From Rhizobium sp. WYJ-E13 (lineage in GTDB: Bacteria; Pseudomonadota; Alphaproteobacteria; Rhizobiales; Rhizobiaceae), in assembly GCF_018987265.1 (NCBI RefSeq), contig NZ_CP076853.1:2666001-2730000 (forward strand): DNA of 64,000 nucleotides, in the 5' to 3' direction. The translations under genes were made by a program, and so were the position numbers. The notes below the pieces were generated by a model, which was given only the letters and a program-made list of their open reading frames with translations, ran no database searches and had not been told where the DNA came from. Shown in pieces: positions 1 to 8,189 of the stretch (the stretch's first letter is position 1; each line of letters opens with the position of its first letter).

Positions 1-546
1 GAAGATATGCGTATTCGATGCATAGGCCTGGCTGCGTTTCGTGATGACGCGCAGGATGCGGTTGTCGAGCTTGATGCGGATCTCGATGAGGTTGGAATTG
101 CCGACCGTATCGATCCAGAACGGACGGCGGATTTCCTCGGTGATCTCGTCGCTCAGAATGCCGTCGAGAATCGAGAAAAACGGCTTTTCGCGCGGCGGCG
201 GCAGATCTCCATCCGGCTCGATTGAAATCTGCAGGTTGAGCTGATCGCGGGCAATGCGGGTTATATCGCTATAATCGGTATCCTGCGGAAAGGTGTCGAT
301 GATCTCGATGATGGCGGCGATATCCCGGGTCACGGCTAGCGACAGCCGCTCCGTCACCATCTGCCAGTGACGCTCCATGAAAACAGCGGCAATGACCGAC
401 TGCAAAAGCACCATCGGAATGATGATGATGAGCAGCGAACGCGTATAAAGGCCTGTCGGCAATCGCCGGCGCAGCCAGCGCACAAACCAGCGCCAGCCGG
501 GTGCAGGGGAGCGGTCTTCCCGCCGCAAGCTGTCGAATGTCACCAT
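1..546 (-). CDS. Sensor histidine kinase, N-terminal part (cut by window edge)
   Basis: The minus-strand frame opens with ATG at 544-546 and stays open to the window edge (182 codons). It shows a basic cytoplasmic start, one clear membrane segment around residues 37-57, and then a periplasmic-looking region. The HAMP, DHp and ATPase parts would lie outside the window, so the kinase call rests partly on context: an OmpR-type response regulator ends 25 bases upstream on the same strand, the usual arrangement for an EnvZ-like pair. The inferred role is sensing an envelope signal and phosphorylating that regulator. Confidence 0.8.
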   Translation of the reverse strand, partial: MVTFDSLRREDRSPAPGWRWFVRWLRRRLPTGLYTRSLLIIIIPMVLLQSVIAAVFMERHWQMVTERLSLAVTRDIAAIIEIIDTFPQDTDYSDITRIARDQLNLQISIEPDGDLPPPREKPFFSILDGILSDEITEEIRRPFWIDTVGNSNLIEIRIKLDNRILRVITKRSQAYASNTHIF

Positions 547-571
547 TTGCGCCGGTCCCGAACCTGTCGTT

Positions 572-1273
572 TCAGTCGATGCTCAGCCTATATCCGATGC
601 CGCGCACCGTCTGCAGCCAAACCGGATTGGCAGGATCGTCCTCGATCTTGCGGCGCAGGCGGTTGATCTGAACGTCGATGGTGCGTTCGCCGACTTCCGC
701 ATCGTCTCCGATCAGCTCGTGCCGTGGGATCGTGTCGCCGGCCCGGCGGGCAAAAAGCAGCATGATCTCCTGCTCGCGATCCGTCAGGCGGATCACTTCC
801 GCCGCCTTCTTCAGCTCCTTGCGCGTCAGCGAGAAGGTGTAAGGCCCGAACATGATCTGCTCGATCTTCAGCGTATCACCGCCGCTGTTGCGCCGCAGGA
901 TGTTGTTGACACGCAGAACGAGTTCGCGCGGATCGAAAGGCTTGGGAAGATAATCGTCGGCGCCGGCTTCAAGCCCAGCAATACGGCTGTCGGATTCGGC
1001 AAGCGCCGTCAGCATGATGATCGGCACGTTCTTCACGGCCCTGAGCCCGCGTGTCACCTCGATGCCGGATTCGCCCGGCATCATCACGTCCATGATGATA
1101 AGGTCGAAATCGAGCCCCGCGAGCTTGCGCTGCGCCTCCGCCCCATCGGAGGCAATGGTCACACGAAAACCGTTTTCCGTCAGGTAGCGGTTCAGGAGCG
1201 CGCGGATACGGGTGTCGTCGTCGACGACGAGAAGATGCGCCGCGTCATCGGAAATGCCTGTTTTCACCGCCAT
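572..1273 (-). CDS. OmpR-family DNA-binding response regulator (PetR-like)
   Basis: 233 aa. The receiver domain (about residues 10-125) has the acidic triad VVDDD at 16-20, the phosphoacceptor Asp62 in IIMDVMMPGESG, and the conserved Lys111 in LPKPFDP. A winged-helix output domain follows, ending in RGIGYRLSID. All catalytic positions are intact. The start abuts the stop of the MarR gene (1274), so the two are probably translated from one message, with the kinase downstream. A MarR gene followed by an OmpR-type regulator resembles petP-petR of Rhodobacter, named for linkage to cytochrome bc1 genes. A bc1 operon is in this window but about 25 kb away, so a regulatory link is only inferred. Confidence 0.92.
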   Translation of the reverse strand: MAVKTGISDDAAHLLVVDDDTRIRALLNRYLTENGFRVTIASDGAEAQRKLAGLDFDLIIMDVMMPGESGIEVTRGLRAVKNVPIIMLTALAESDSRIAGLEAGADDYLPKPFDPRELVLRVNNILRRNSGGDTLKIEQIMFGPYTFSLTRKELKKAAEVIRLTDREQEIMLLFARRAGDTIPRHELIGDDAEVGERTIDVQINRLRRKIEDDPANPVWLQTVRGIGYRLSID

Positions 1274-1765
1274 TCAATCCGCCTTCTGTCTGTCTCGCAT
1301 GCCTCTGAGGAATGCCTTTACGCCCTCCCGCGCCTCCGGGGAAGCTTCCTCGAATGCCCGTTCAATACGGCGTGATTGCGGCTCGGCAAGCGCCAGTGCC
1401 AGATCCCTGCCCGATTTGGTAGGATAGAGTTTGCGCTGGCGGCGATCCTCCGGGCCTGCCACCTGCCGAATATAGCCTGAATCGATCAGTTGTTTCAGCA
1501 CTCTTGCGAGGCTCTGCTTGGTGATCTTCAGCGTATCGAGCAGATCGGCGACCGTCATGCCCGGATTGCGGTTGACAAAGTGCACGACACGGTGATGCGC
1601 CCGTCCGAAGCCACTCTTTTCGAGAATGGCGTCGGGATCGGATACGAAGTCGCGATAGGCGAAGAAGAACAGCTCGATGATCTCGAAATCGATGATGCCG
1701 ACATCCTCCATCGGCGTGGCCAGCGGCTCAGGTTTGCCTGCTTTCGAGCTGGTCTGTCGTGGCAC
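1274..1765 (-). CDS. MarR-family transcriptional regulator (PetP-like)
   Basis: 163 aa from a GTG start at 1763-1765, chosen because GAGAGGAA lies seven bases upstream; the frame stays open further upstream without a better site. The winged helix-turn-helix is visible as MTVADLLDTLKITKQSLARV, followed by the wing region GPEDRRQRKLYPT typical of MarR proteins. The gene is immediately followed by the response regulator, so MarR, regulator and kinase form one minus-strand operon. Divergently upstream lies the decayed aminotransferase gene; in related rhizobia, as I recall, an intact ilvE sits beside this regulator. The ligand is unknown. Confidence 0.85.
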   Translation of the reverse strand: MPRQTSSKAGKPEPLATPMEDVGIIDFEIIELFFFAYRDFVSDPDAILEKSGFGRAHHRVVHFVNRNPGMTVADLLDTLKITKQSLARVLKQLIDSGYIRQVAGPEDRRQRKLYPTKSGRDLALALAEPQSRRIERAFEEASPEAREGVKAFLRGMRDRQKAD

Positions 1766-2002
1766 TCGGCATTTCCTCTCTCTTGGCGCGATGTCAGCAA
1801 CGTTTTCATAAAAATATGCCAGCCTTGGTGACATGAATTTACGTCGCCGATAGCTTCCCTGAACTTTGGGGGAGCCCCCGCACGGACTGTTCTTTTCCCG
1901 AAAACTAAAGCCCGCCCGACAAATCTCCAACGCAACGCGCAGTCTCCCCTTGCGACAGTGGATAGAACGTAATGGGGACAACAATCAACAGACATGGTGC
2001 AA

Positions 2003-2848
2003 ACGCGCCGGAGGAGCAAGGTCTCCAAACTCACCGAACACAATCAGCGCCTGCGCAAGTCGCCGAGATCCTCGGCTTCAAGATGCCCTTACTCCGTCGT
2101 GAAGCTGGACACGGCAACGATCAAACGCCTGAAGCGCCAGCCCTTCCCACGCTCACGTGCAGCCGATCGCGAAGCGCGCCAGCAAGATGATGGATGTTTC
2201 CTCCCAGGCGAACTGCATCAACATGGCAATTGCCATTTAACAGTGGGACAATGACTTCAACCCGGCCGAAAAGCCGAAGAGCATCCGCCTCGATATGGCG
2301 AGTGTCGACGTTTCGATCCAAAGACGGTGCCGAGTTTCTCCAAGGCCGCCGGTCTCTACATTATCGCACCATCTGCAAGCATGCGGCCGAAGCCAAAGGC
2401 TACAGCGCCGCGCGTCTTTTAAGAGGCGCAAAGGACGCTGTAACACTTTGAGTTTCTGCATAATTTTGTCCTTAAATCGATTCCGATTTAAGGAATTATG
2501 CAGTAGGCAGATGCAATGATGCTCGACTATCGCGGTCAAGTGGCCGAGGCGACCGGCGCCAATTTCTCCTTCGTCAAGGACGGCGTCCTTCATACGCCAC
2601 CCCGAATTGCCTCTCAGCAGCATCGCCGCCGGATCGAACTCACCAAGCACCATGGCGTTGAAGTCGTCGAACGGGAAATCTTCCTGAAAGAAGTGAGAGC
2701 CTCTGCGAGTGCTTCCCGACCGGCCTGGCCGCGGAAGTCACCCTATATCCGAAATCAACCGTATCGCCTCACGTCGGAGACGATCTCGGGAACGCTGACG
2801 AACGACCACATGGGGGAAATCTATCCGGCCTCTGCAACCGCCGAATAA
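2003..2848 (+). pseudogene. ilvE: Decayed branched-chain amino acid aminotransferase (ilvE) pseudogene
   Basis: Several frames together spell an IlvE-type (class IV PLP) aminotransferase. Visible pieces are SKLTEHNQRLRKS near 2010-2060, INMAIAI then an in-frame stop near 2240, KAAGLY near 2345, MMLDYRGQVAEATGAN at 2516-2563, HHGVEVVERE near 2650 and TISGTLTNDHMGEIYP near 2790-2830, ending TAA at 2846-2848. The pieces lie in different frames, with an internal stop, several indels and a 103-bp repeat inserted at 2404. The first part of the enzyme, including the region before SKLTEH, is missing. It cannot give an active enzyme; the cell presumably has another aminotransferase. Confidence 0.85.
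2404..2506. repeat. Two-hairpin repeat element inserted in the ilvE pseudogene
   Basis: About 103 bp lies between the Tyr codon at 2401-2403 and the Ala codon at 2507-2509 of the aminotransferase remnant, where intact IlvE proteins run straight on. The first hairpin pairs TACAGCG (2401-2407) with CGCTGTA (2436-2442). The second pairs TGCATAATT (2457-2465) with AATTATGCA (2494-2502) and, inside it, CCTTAAATCG (2470-2479) with CGATTTAAGG (2484-2493). The outer ends read CTAC and GTAG, an inverted pair. No protein is encoded. Similar sequences are, to my recollection, repeated in Rhizobium genomes. No second copy was seen in this window. Confidence 0.75.
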
Positions 2849-2930
2849 GACCTCAGCCAATCATGCCACCGGCCAGGCGCTTACGTCTACCGGGGCGTTT
2901 CGTTGTCCAGCGTCCAGAGCGCTCGAACCT

Positions 2931-3197
2931 TCAGCGTGCCTTGGCCATGACCAGCCCGGCGAGCGTCGAAAGGATGCCGCCGCCGATCAGCCCGCCGATG
3001 CCATCGGCGATCAGCCCGGTCATTGCCGCTTCGCCACCGAGCATGCTGAGCAGCATGCCGCCGCCGATACCGCCGATAGCGCCCGCGACCGTGCGGGCAA
3101 CGACGTTGATGGCCTGCTGCTTGAGAGCAGCACTTGCGATATTGCCCCCGACAGCACCCGCAATCAATTGTGTGATGAGCGGAAGTAGCGCTTCCAT
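2931..3197 (-). CDS. Small glycine-rich membrane protein
   Basis: 88 aa with a strong ribosome binding site (AGGAGG just before ATG 3195-3197). The sequence is dominated by Gly, Ala, Leu and Ile, with motifs such as GAIGGIGGGMLLSMLGG and GIGGLIGGGIL, suggesting two or three close-packed hydrophobic or amphipathic helices. It ends in a short basic tail (MAKAR). I do not recognise a named family. The glycine-zipper pattern is seen in small inner-membrane or pore-like proteins, but that is only resemblance. It is alone on its strand, with the pseudogene downstream. Confidence 0.7.
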   Translation of the reverse strand: MEALLPLITQLIAGAVGGNIASAALKQQAINVVARTVAGAIGGIGGGMLLSMLGGEAAMTGLIADGIGGLIGGGILSTLAGLVMAKAR

Positions 3198-3459
3198 AAT
3201 TTCCTCCTATGGCGATCTCCCCGATCGCCGACTCATGCCATCACCAGATGACATATTGGAATATTATCATATTCAGGAGGAGAAGTGGAGAATTCGGGCA
3301 ACCCAGGCGAGAGCTTGTAGGATCGGCCGGGCGGATACGCCAGCTTTCTTCGTCGTGCCCGGTCTTGTCCCGAGCAGCTGCCATCGCCGATCCGCAGCAG
3401 ATATCAGGCACGAGGCAGAGGATGACGCCAAGTGGAGGGCGAGGCCTTCGACAAACCGA

Positions 3460-3479
3460 AGGCGGCCGCATGGCCGCCT
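3460..3479. terminator. GC-rich hairpin after the SH3/DUF1236 gene
   Basis: AGGCGGCC and GGCCGCCT form a perfect 8-bp stem with a GCAT loop, just past the stop of the minus-strand SH3-domain gene. There is no T-run after it in either direction. A second hairpin (GCCTTCG/CGAAGGC, about 3444-3462) overlaps its base, so the two cannot form together. Confidence 0.5.
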
Positions 3480-3491
3480 CTCCCCTTCAGC

Positions 3492-4109
3492 TTATTGATA
3501 GACGTAGACGATGCGGCGCGTACCCGGATCGACCAGCACCGGCCGGTCGTTGATGCGGACATAACGATACTGGTAATCCGGGATCGTCTGGAAGGTCACG
3601 TCGGCGGGCACTTGGGCACCGACGACGACATCACCGCCAAGCTGCACGGCCTGTGTCGGGGTTGTGTCGATATAGGTGCGGACTTCGTCCGGCGGCGTGA
3701 TGGCCTCAACTGAGCCGACCGGGCCGATCAACTCGTCGCCTGGTGCGGGCATGGGCTCTGCCGGCACGACGCTGGAGGTCGTTTCATAAGTCACGACAGG
3801 CACACCGAGATCGACGCGATGCTGCTCGACGATGACGGGCGAGCCGCCCTGATCGACCTGCAGATATTCGGCGTAGACCCAGCCGCGCACGCCATTCACG
3901 TCGACACGGCACCAGCGGCTGCCTTCGATACAGCCATCGAGCACGGCGGTCGAGCCGCGCGTGGCAAGACCGACGGAAGGATATTGCGGGCCGGGGCCGG
4001 AGCGGATGTTGAGGTCGTTGATGGACGTCGCCACCATGTCCGCCTGGGCGAAGCCGGCACTTGCGGCCAGAAAGGCGCCGGCCAGCAGAAGGTTTGTCTT
4101 CGAGGTCAT
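3492..4109 (-). CDS. Secreted SH3-domain protein with C-terminal DUF1236
   Basis: 205 aa from ATG at 4107-4109, preceded by GGGAGA. Residues 1-23 form a classic signal peptide ending AQA. An SH3b-type domain follows (about 25-85; DLNIRSGPGPQYP and GWVYAEYL are typical). The last 40 residues (YRYVRINDRPVLVDPGTRRIVYV) match the DUF1236 pattern common in Rhizobiales. The protein should act in the periplasm, where SH3b domains often bind peptidoglycan peptides; the ligand here is unknown. It is divergent from the MBL hydrolase gene. Confidence 0.85.
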   Translation of the reverse strand: MTSKTNLLLAGAFLAASAGFAQADMVATSINDLNIRSGPGPQYPSVGLATRGSTAVLDGCIEGSRWCRVDVNGVRGWVYAEYLQVDQGGSPVIVEQHRVDLGVPVVTYETTSSVVPAEPMPAPGDELIGPVGSVEAITPPDEVRTYIDTTPTQAVQLGGDVVVGAQVPADVTFQTIPDYQYRYVRINDRPVLVDPGTRRIVYVYQ

Positions 4110-4388
4110 TATAAGGTCTCCCTTGTTGTGATGGGCTGACAACGCGTAGGTTGCGAGGATGTTCCGCGGCACACGAACGGGCTGGCGAACGGCACGAGGA
4201 AATCCTCGATAAGCATCTGAAAAAATGGAATAAACCCGCCGGAGAGCATCACGACCCACCCTCTGAAAAGCCGATAAATTCCTGTTGCGGCTTGTCTTTT
4301 TCGCGTGAGTCTGCCGAAAATTCCGGCTGCCTTCGATTGCGTTTGCGCCTATAGAGACAGGGCATTGAAGACGCGAAGCGAGGCATTC

Positions 4389-5033
4389 ATGGGCATGCTC
4401 CAGGCCGGTATCATTCCGGTGACACCCTTCCAGCAGAACTGCACCATTCTCTTCGATCCCGATACGAAGGAAGGCGTGGTCGTCGACCCCGGCGGCGATG
4501 TCTCGCTCATTGCGGGCGTGATCGAGGAGCACGGCCTCAAGATCAAGGAAATCTGGCTGACCCACGGCCATCTCGATCATGCGGGCGGGGCCAAGGAGCT
4601 CAAGGAAAAGCTCGGCATCGACATCGTCGGCCCGCATGAGGACGATCTGCCGCTCCTGCAGCGCATCGAGACTCAGGCCGAGAGATATGGCGTGCAGGGC
4701 CTTCAGAACGTCACTCCCGACCGCTGGCTGAAGGATGGTGACAAGGTCTCCTTCGGCTCGCACGAATTCGAGGTCTATCACACGCCGGGCCATGCGCCCG
4801 GCCACGTCATCTATTTCAACCGCGCCCAGAACTTTGCCCATCTCGGCGACGTGCTCTTCAATGGCTCGATCGGCCGCACCGACCTGCCGGGCGGCAATCA
4901 TCGCCAGCTTCTCGATTCCATCCGGGACAAGGTCCTGCCGCTCGGCGACGACGTCGGCTTCATCTGCGGACACGGCCCCGGCAGCCGGATCGGCGATGAA
5001 CGCCGTAATAATCCCTTCCTGCGGGAGATCTGA
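4389..5033 (+). CDS. MBL-fold metallo-hydrolase (glyoxalase II-like)
   Basis: 214 aa from ATG 4389, with GCGAGG upstream. The metal-binding motif THGHLDHAGG (HxHxDH) is intact, as are the later metal-ligand motifs TPGHAPGH, HLGDVLF and the C-terminal GHGPGS. Length and layout match the small hydroxyacylglutathione hydrolase-like group that cleaves thioesters in the cytoplasm; the exact substrate cannot be read from sequence. The next gene begins two bases after its stop, so the two are co-transcribed and probably translationally coupled. Confidence 0.88.
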   Translation: MGMLQAGIIPVTPFQQNCTILFDPDTKEGVVVDPGGDVSLIAGVIEEHGLKIKEIWLTHGHLDHAGGAKELKEKLGIDIVGPHEDDLPLLQRIETQAERYGVQGLQNVTPDRWLKDGDKVSFGSHEFEVYHTPGHAPGHVIYFNRAQNFAHLGDVLFNGSIGRTDLPGGNHRQLLDSIRDKVLPLGDDVGFICGHGPGSRIGDERRNNPFLREI

Positions 5034-5035
5034 GC

Positions 5036-5605
5036 ATGAAACACATGGCCTGGCTGAACGCGCCGCCCTTGTTCGAGGAACGCGACGGCGCCCTTCACGT
5101 CCGCTCCGGCGAGAAGACCGATTTCTGGCAGGGCACCTATTACGGCTTTCACCGCGACGACGGCCACTTCCTGCATGAAAGCCGAAAGGGCGACTTCACT
5201 GCCGAGGTCACCTTCTCCGGCAATTACGAAGCGCTCTACGATCAGGCTGGCCTGATGATCCGCGCCCATGAGAAGCACTGGATAAAATGCGGCATCGAAT
5301 ATACCGATGGGGCCAGGCATTTCAGCACCGTGGTCACCAACGGCAATTCCGACTGGTCGGCTTTCCGTATCGGCCATGATTTCGATGCGATCTCAGTGCG
5401 CGCCACGCGCAATGGCGATGCTATCTTTATCCAGTATAGCACGGATACGATGGACGAATGGCGCATGGCCCGCCTCGCCTGGTTCGATCCCGCTTTCGAG
5501 ATCGTGCTGGTCGGCCCCGTCTTCTGTTCACCACAACGCGCCGGTTTCGAAGCCGTCTTCCACAATTTTACGCTGACCGATCCGCTGTCTCGCGATATCC
5601 ACTGA
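5036..5605 (+). CDS. DUF1349 domain protein (concanavalin A-like fold)
   Basis: 189 aa. The pattern (KTDFWQGTYYGF at the start, YDQAGLMIRAHEKHWIKCGIEY in the middle, SDWSAFRI later) is that of the DUF1349 family, annotated as concanavalin A-like/glucanase-fold proteins of unknown substrate. It covers nearly the whole protein. There is no signal peptide, so it is probably cytoplasmic. It follows the metallo-hydrolase by two bases. Catalytic residues are not defined for the family. Confidence 0.85.
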   Translation: MKHMAWLNAPPLFEERDGALHVRSGEKTDFWQGTYYGFHRDDGHFLHESRKGDFTAEVTFSGNYEALYDQAGLMIRAHEKHWIKCGIEYTDGARHFSTVVTNGNSDWSAFRIGHDFDAISVRATRNGDAIFIQYSTDTMDEWRMARLAWFDPAFEIVLVGPVFCSPQRAGFEAVFHNFTLTDPLSRDIH

Positions 5606-5650
5606 GTCCTTGCCTACGGCGCGCGCCGACGATGACTCGCGTCGGCTTGC

Positions 5651-5992
5651 CTACATCAGCCTCTGACCGTTCGGTACCGGACGTTCGACCGCTGCAAGCA
5701 CGATGTCGCACTTCTCGTCAGCAAAACCGAGTGTGAGCACTTCCGAGCGGAACGGCCCGATCTGGCGCGGCGGAAAGTTGAGGACGGCGAGGACCTGCCG
5801 TCCGACGAGCCGCTCCGGTGAATAGTGGACCGTGATCTGCGCCGAGGATTTCTTCACACCGATTTCGGAGCCGAAATCGATCAGCAGCTTGATTGCCGGC
5901 TTGCGGGCTTCTGGAAAGGGATTTGCTTCGATGATCGTGCCGACACGGATATCGACGCGCTCGAAATCGGCAAAGGTAATCTCTTCGGCCAT
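5651..5992 (-). CDS. csaA: CsaA-like tRNA-binding domain protein
   Basis: 113 aa consisting of a single tRNA-binding (OB-fold) domain. [21 protein letters not shown] at the start and [17 protein letters not shown] in the middle are the family signatures. CsaA proteins have been described as export-related chaperones and resemble the EMAP II/MetG C-terminal tRNA-binding module. It is the third gene of a tight minus-strand operon (YbjN-like, proC, csaA), nine bases after proC. The chaperone role is family knowledge, not visible here. Confidence 0.85.
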   Translation of the reverse strand: MAEEITFADFERVDIRVGTIIEANPFPEARKPAIKLLIDFGSEIGVKKSSAQITVHYSPERLVGRQVLAVLNFPPRQIGPFRSEVLTLGFADEKCDIVLAAVERPVPNGQRLM

Positions 5993-6001
5993 GGTCGTCT
6001 C

Positions 6002-6829
6002 TCAGCCGGCGAGTTCTTCGGCGCGCTTGCGAGCTGCCGCGAGCGCCTGGTCGAACAGCGGCTGCATGCCATCTTCCGCCATCAGCACGGAAAGCGCAGC
6101 CGCAGTCGTGCCGCCCGGGGAGGTCACGTTCTGGCGCAGGCGCGCAGCGTCGTCGGGGGACTGGTGCAGCAGCTCACCAGCCCCCGCGACAGTTTCCCGC
6201 GCAAGACGCATGGCAAGGTCCGCCTGCAGGCCAAGTTTACGGCCCGCTTCTGCCATACACTCGACGAGATAGAACACATAAGCCGGCCCGCTGCCCGAGA
6301 GCGCCGTCACGGAATCGATATCGGATTCGGCGGGCACCCATTCGACAGGGCCGGAAACACGAAGAAGAGCATTGACGCCGTCACGCTGTTTAGCGCTCAC
6401 ACGCGAATTGGCAAAGGCGCCGGTCACACCACGCCCCACCATGGCAGGCGTGTTCGGCATCGCGCGCACCATGGCCGCTTCGCCGAGATGTTTTTCGAGG
6501 AAGGCCAGCGTCTTGCCGGCAGCGACCGAAACCACCACCGTCTGAGGTCCCACCACGCTTTTGACCGCCGGAAGCACGGCTTCCATCACCTGCGGCTTTA
6601 CGGCAAGGAACAGCACGCCAGCCTTGAGACCGGCAGGAGCAGTCGTGACATGGGAGGCACCCGCATCGGCAATCGTCGCCAGCATCGCCGGCGACGGACC
6701 GGGATCGACCACGACCACGGAGGAGCCCGGAACACCGCTCTTCAGCCAGCCGGAAAGCATCGCTCCGCCCATATTGCCGGCACCGATGAGAACGACCGGA
6801 TTGGCGGCGGAAAAGGCATTCGCAGGCAT
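6002..6829 (-). CDS. proC: Pyrroline-5-carboxylate reductase
   Basis: 275 aa. It catalyses the last step of proline synthesis, NAD(P)H-dependent reduction of pyrroline-5-carboxylate, in the cytoplasm. The Rossmann motif is near the N-terminus (VVLIGAGNMGGAMLSGWL), MPNTPAMVGRGVTG is in the middle, and the P5CR signature region ALSGSGPAYVFYLVECMAEA lies near residues 165-185. Length is normal. The start lies three bases after the YbjN-like gene's stop, pointing to one message. Confidence 0.95.
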   Translation of the reverse strand: MPANAFSAANPVVLIGAGNMGGAMLSGWLKSGVPGSSVVVVDPGPSPAMLATIADAGASHVTTAPAGLKAGVLFLAVKPQVMEAVLPAVKSVVGPQTVVVSVAAGKTLAFLEKHLGEAAMVRAMPNTPAMVGRGVTGAFANSRVSAKQRDGVNALLRVSGPVEWVPAESDIDSVTALSGSGPAYVFYLVECMAEAGRKLGLQADLAMRLARETVAGAGELLHQSPDDAARLRQNVTSPGGTTAAALSVLMAEDGMQPLFDQALAAARKRAEELAG

Positions 6830-6832
6830 GTT

Positions 6833-7333
6833 TTACGCCTCACCGACGGTTTCAAAGAGGACCGCTTCCATCGCCTTGTTGGCTTCCATACCGGACCAGA
6901 CGACGAACTGGAAAGCTTGATAATAAGCTTCGCAGGTATCGAGCGCGCTGGAAAGCAGAACTTCCACCTGGCGGTTGGTGGGCTCGGCACCGCCGGCAAG
7001 CAGCAGCGACTGGCGGAAGATGACGACATCTTCCTGGCGCCACAGGTCGAAATGCCCCATCAGCACCTGGCCGTTGATCGCCGAGAGCAGCTTCACCACC
7101 TCGTTGACCCTGATTTCGGGAACCTTGATGTCGAAGGCGCAGCCGAGATGCAGCGCCTCGAATTCCTCCATCCACGAGAAAGAGACGTGATAATCGGCCC
7201 AGCGGCCCTCGACCGTCATCGCAATCTCGTCTTCGCCGGAGCGCTCGAATGCCCAGTCATTGTTTGAAGCCACGTACTCGATCATGTCGACCGGGTTCGA
7301 CTGACGTTCGACTTCCAATTCCATAAGGCTCAT
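6833..7333 (-). CDS. YbjN domain-containing protein
   Basis: 166 aa from ATG at 7331-7333 with AGAAGG a few bases upstream; the open frame extends further without a good start. The composition and segment order (MTVEGRWADYHVSFSW, then CAFDIKVPE, then an alpha-helical C-terminus) match the YbjN family, whose fold resembles type III secretion chaperones. No enzymatic role is known. It is first in the operon with proC and csaA, which suggests a cytoplasmic housekeeping or regulatory role but does not define one. Confidence 0.82.
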   Translation of the reverse strand: MSLMELEVERQSNPVDMIEYVASNNDWAFERSGEDEIAMTVEGRWADYHVSFSWMEEFEALHLGCAFDIKVPEIRVNEVVKLLSAINGQVLMGHFDLWRQEDVVIFRQSLLLAGGAEPTNRQVEVLLSSALDTCEAYYQAFQFVVWSGMEANKAMEAVLFETVGEA

Positions 7334-7735
7334 GCAGCACCTTCTTGACCGGCATAAATGCGGCCTAACTTCGTGAAGAACACAAAACGAGACACACGCA
7401 ATACCGGAAACCACCACTTGGATGATCGCTGAACCGCTGCCAGACTAACGCAGTGAACCTGCCTGGAGCTTACCAATTCGCTTCGAATCATCATTTAAAA
7501 TCAGTCTATAATGCCCCTTGCGGCCTGCCAGCCCCCTTCTCGGAAATTTGGCCGGGCCCGCTGTGGAAAGCACTTATGGAATCAGATTCAGCGGGGGAGG
7601 TAAAAGACTCTGCCCATTGGCTTTTTTGGCAGTGTCCACAGGCAGAAAATCACACCCGATTTTTTTCATCCAGGATGCGGCATGTAACATATGGGCCACG
7701 CCGCACCTTATACAGCATCTTGTGTAACGCAGCGC
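7334..7735. other. Intergenic stretch between ubiK and the YbjN operon
   Basis: About 400 bases with no convincing gene. It should hold the minus-strand promoter for the YbjN-proC-csaA operon and the end of the ubiK message. A TATAAT-like hexamer occurs near 7507 but lacks a good partner -35. I saw no tRNA, repeat copy or strong terminator. Confidence 0.5.
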
Positions 7736-7996
7736 TTACTTGCCCTTTGCGGCAAGCTTGGCTTCGAGCGCGGCGATGCGGGCGGCAAGAGCCTCGTTTT
7801 CGTCACGCGCCTTGATCGCCATTTCGCGCACGGCTTCGAATTCCTCGCGCTTGACGATATCCATGCTGTTCAGCCAGCGTTCGGCATGAGCATTGAACGC
7901 CGTCTCGATCTCTTTGCGCACGCCCTGCGCAGCACCGGCGGCATCGGTCATCAACTTGGCGAATTCATCCATGATGCGGTTCGTTCCGGTCGTCAT
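7736..7996 (-). CDS. ubiK: UbiK-type ubiquinone biosynthesis accessory factor
   Basis: 86 aa from ATG 7994-7996. It has an amphipathic N-terminal helix (RIMDEFAKLMTDAAGAAQGVR) and a C-terminal coiled coil (ENEALAARIAALEAKLAA), the layout of the YqiC/BMFP (UbiK) family, which helps ubiquinone synthesis and binds membranes. VKREEFEAVREMA is the family's conserved middle. It is divergent from lgt. A longer in-frame extension upstream lacks the family pattern. Confidence 0.85.
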   Translation of the reverse strand: MTTGTNRIMDEFAKLMTDAAGAAQGVRKEIETAFNAHAERWLNSMDIVKREEFEAVREMAIKARDENEALAARIAALEAKLAAKGK

Positions 7997-8189
7997 GGCG
8001 TATTTCTCCCTTCGCACGATGTGAATGTCAGGCATTGCGGCCACTGAAAATGGAGGTAGGGCTTCGCCGTTAAGGATGCAAGCGCTTTGCATGGGATAAG
8101 CCCCTTCGCACTGGCCCGTGGCGAACAATGCACTTGACCGTCGGAGATCGCGGAGCCATGTTCCGCGCATCTCAACGGGTGGGAAAACC

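Noticed and set aside
3241..3471. 76-codon minus-strand frame between the small membrane gene and the SH3 gene
   Set aside because: No ribosome binding site, no family pattern and overlap with 3' hairpins.
5825..7267. 480-codon plus-strand open frame
   Set aside because: It lies antisense over proC, the YbjN-like gene and part of csaA, which have clear protein families. His/Arg-rich composition is typical of a shadow of high-GC genes.
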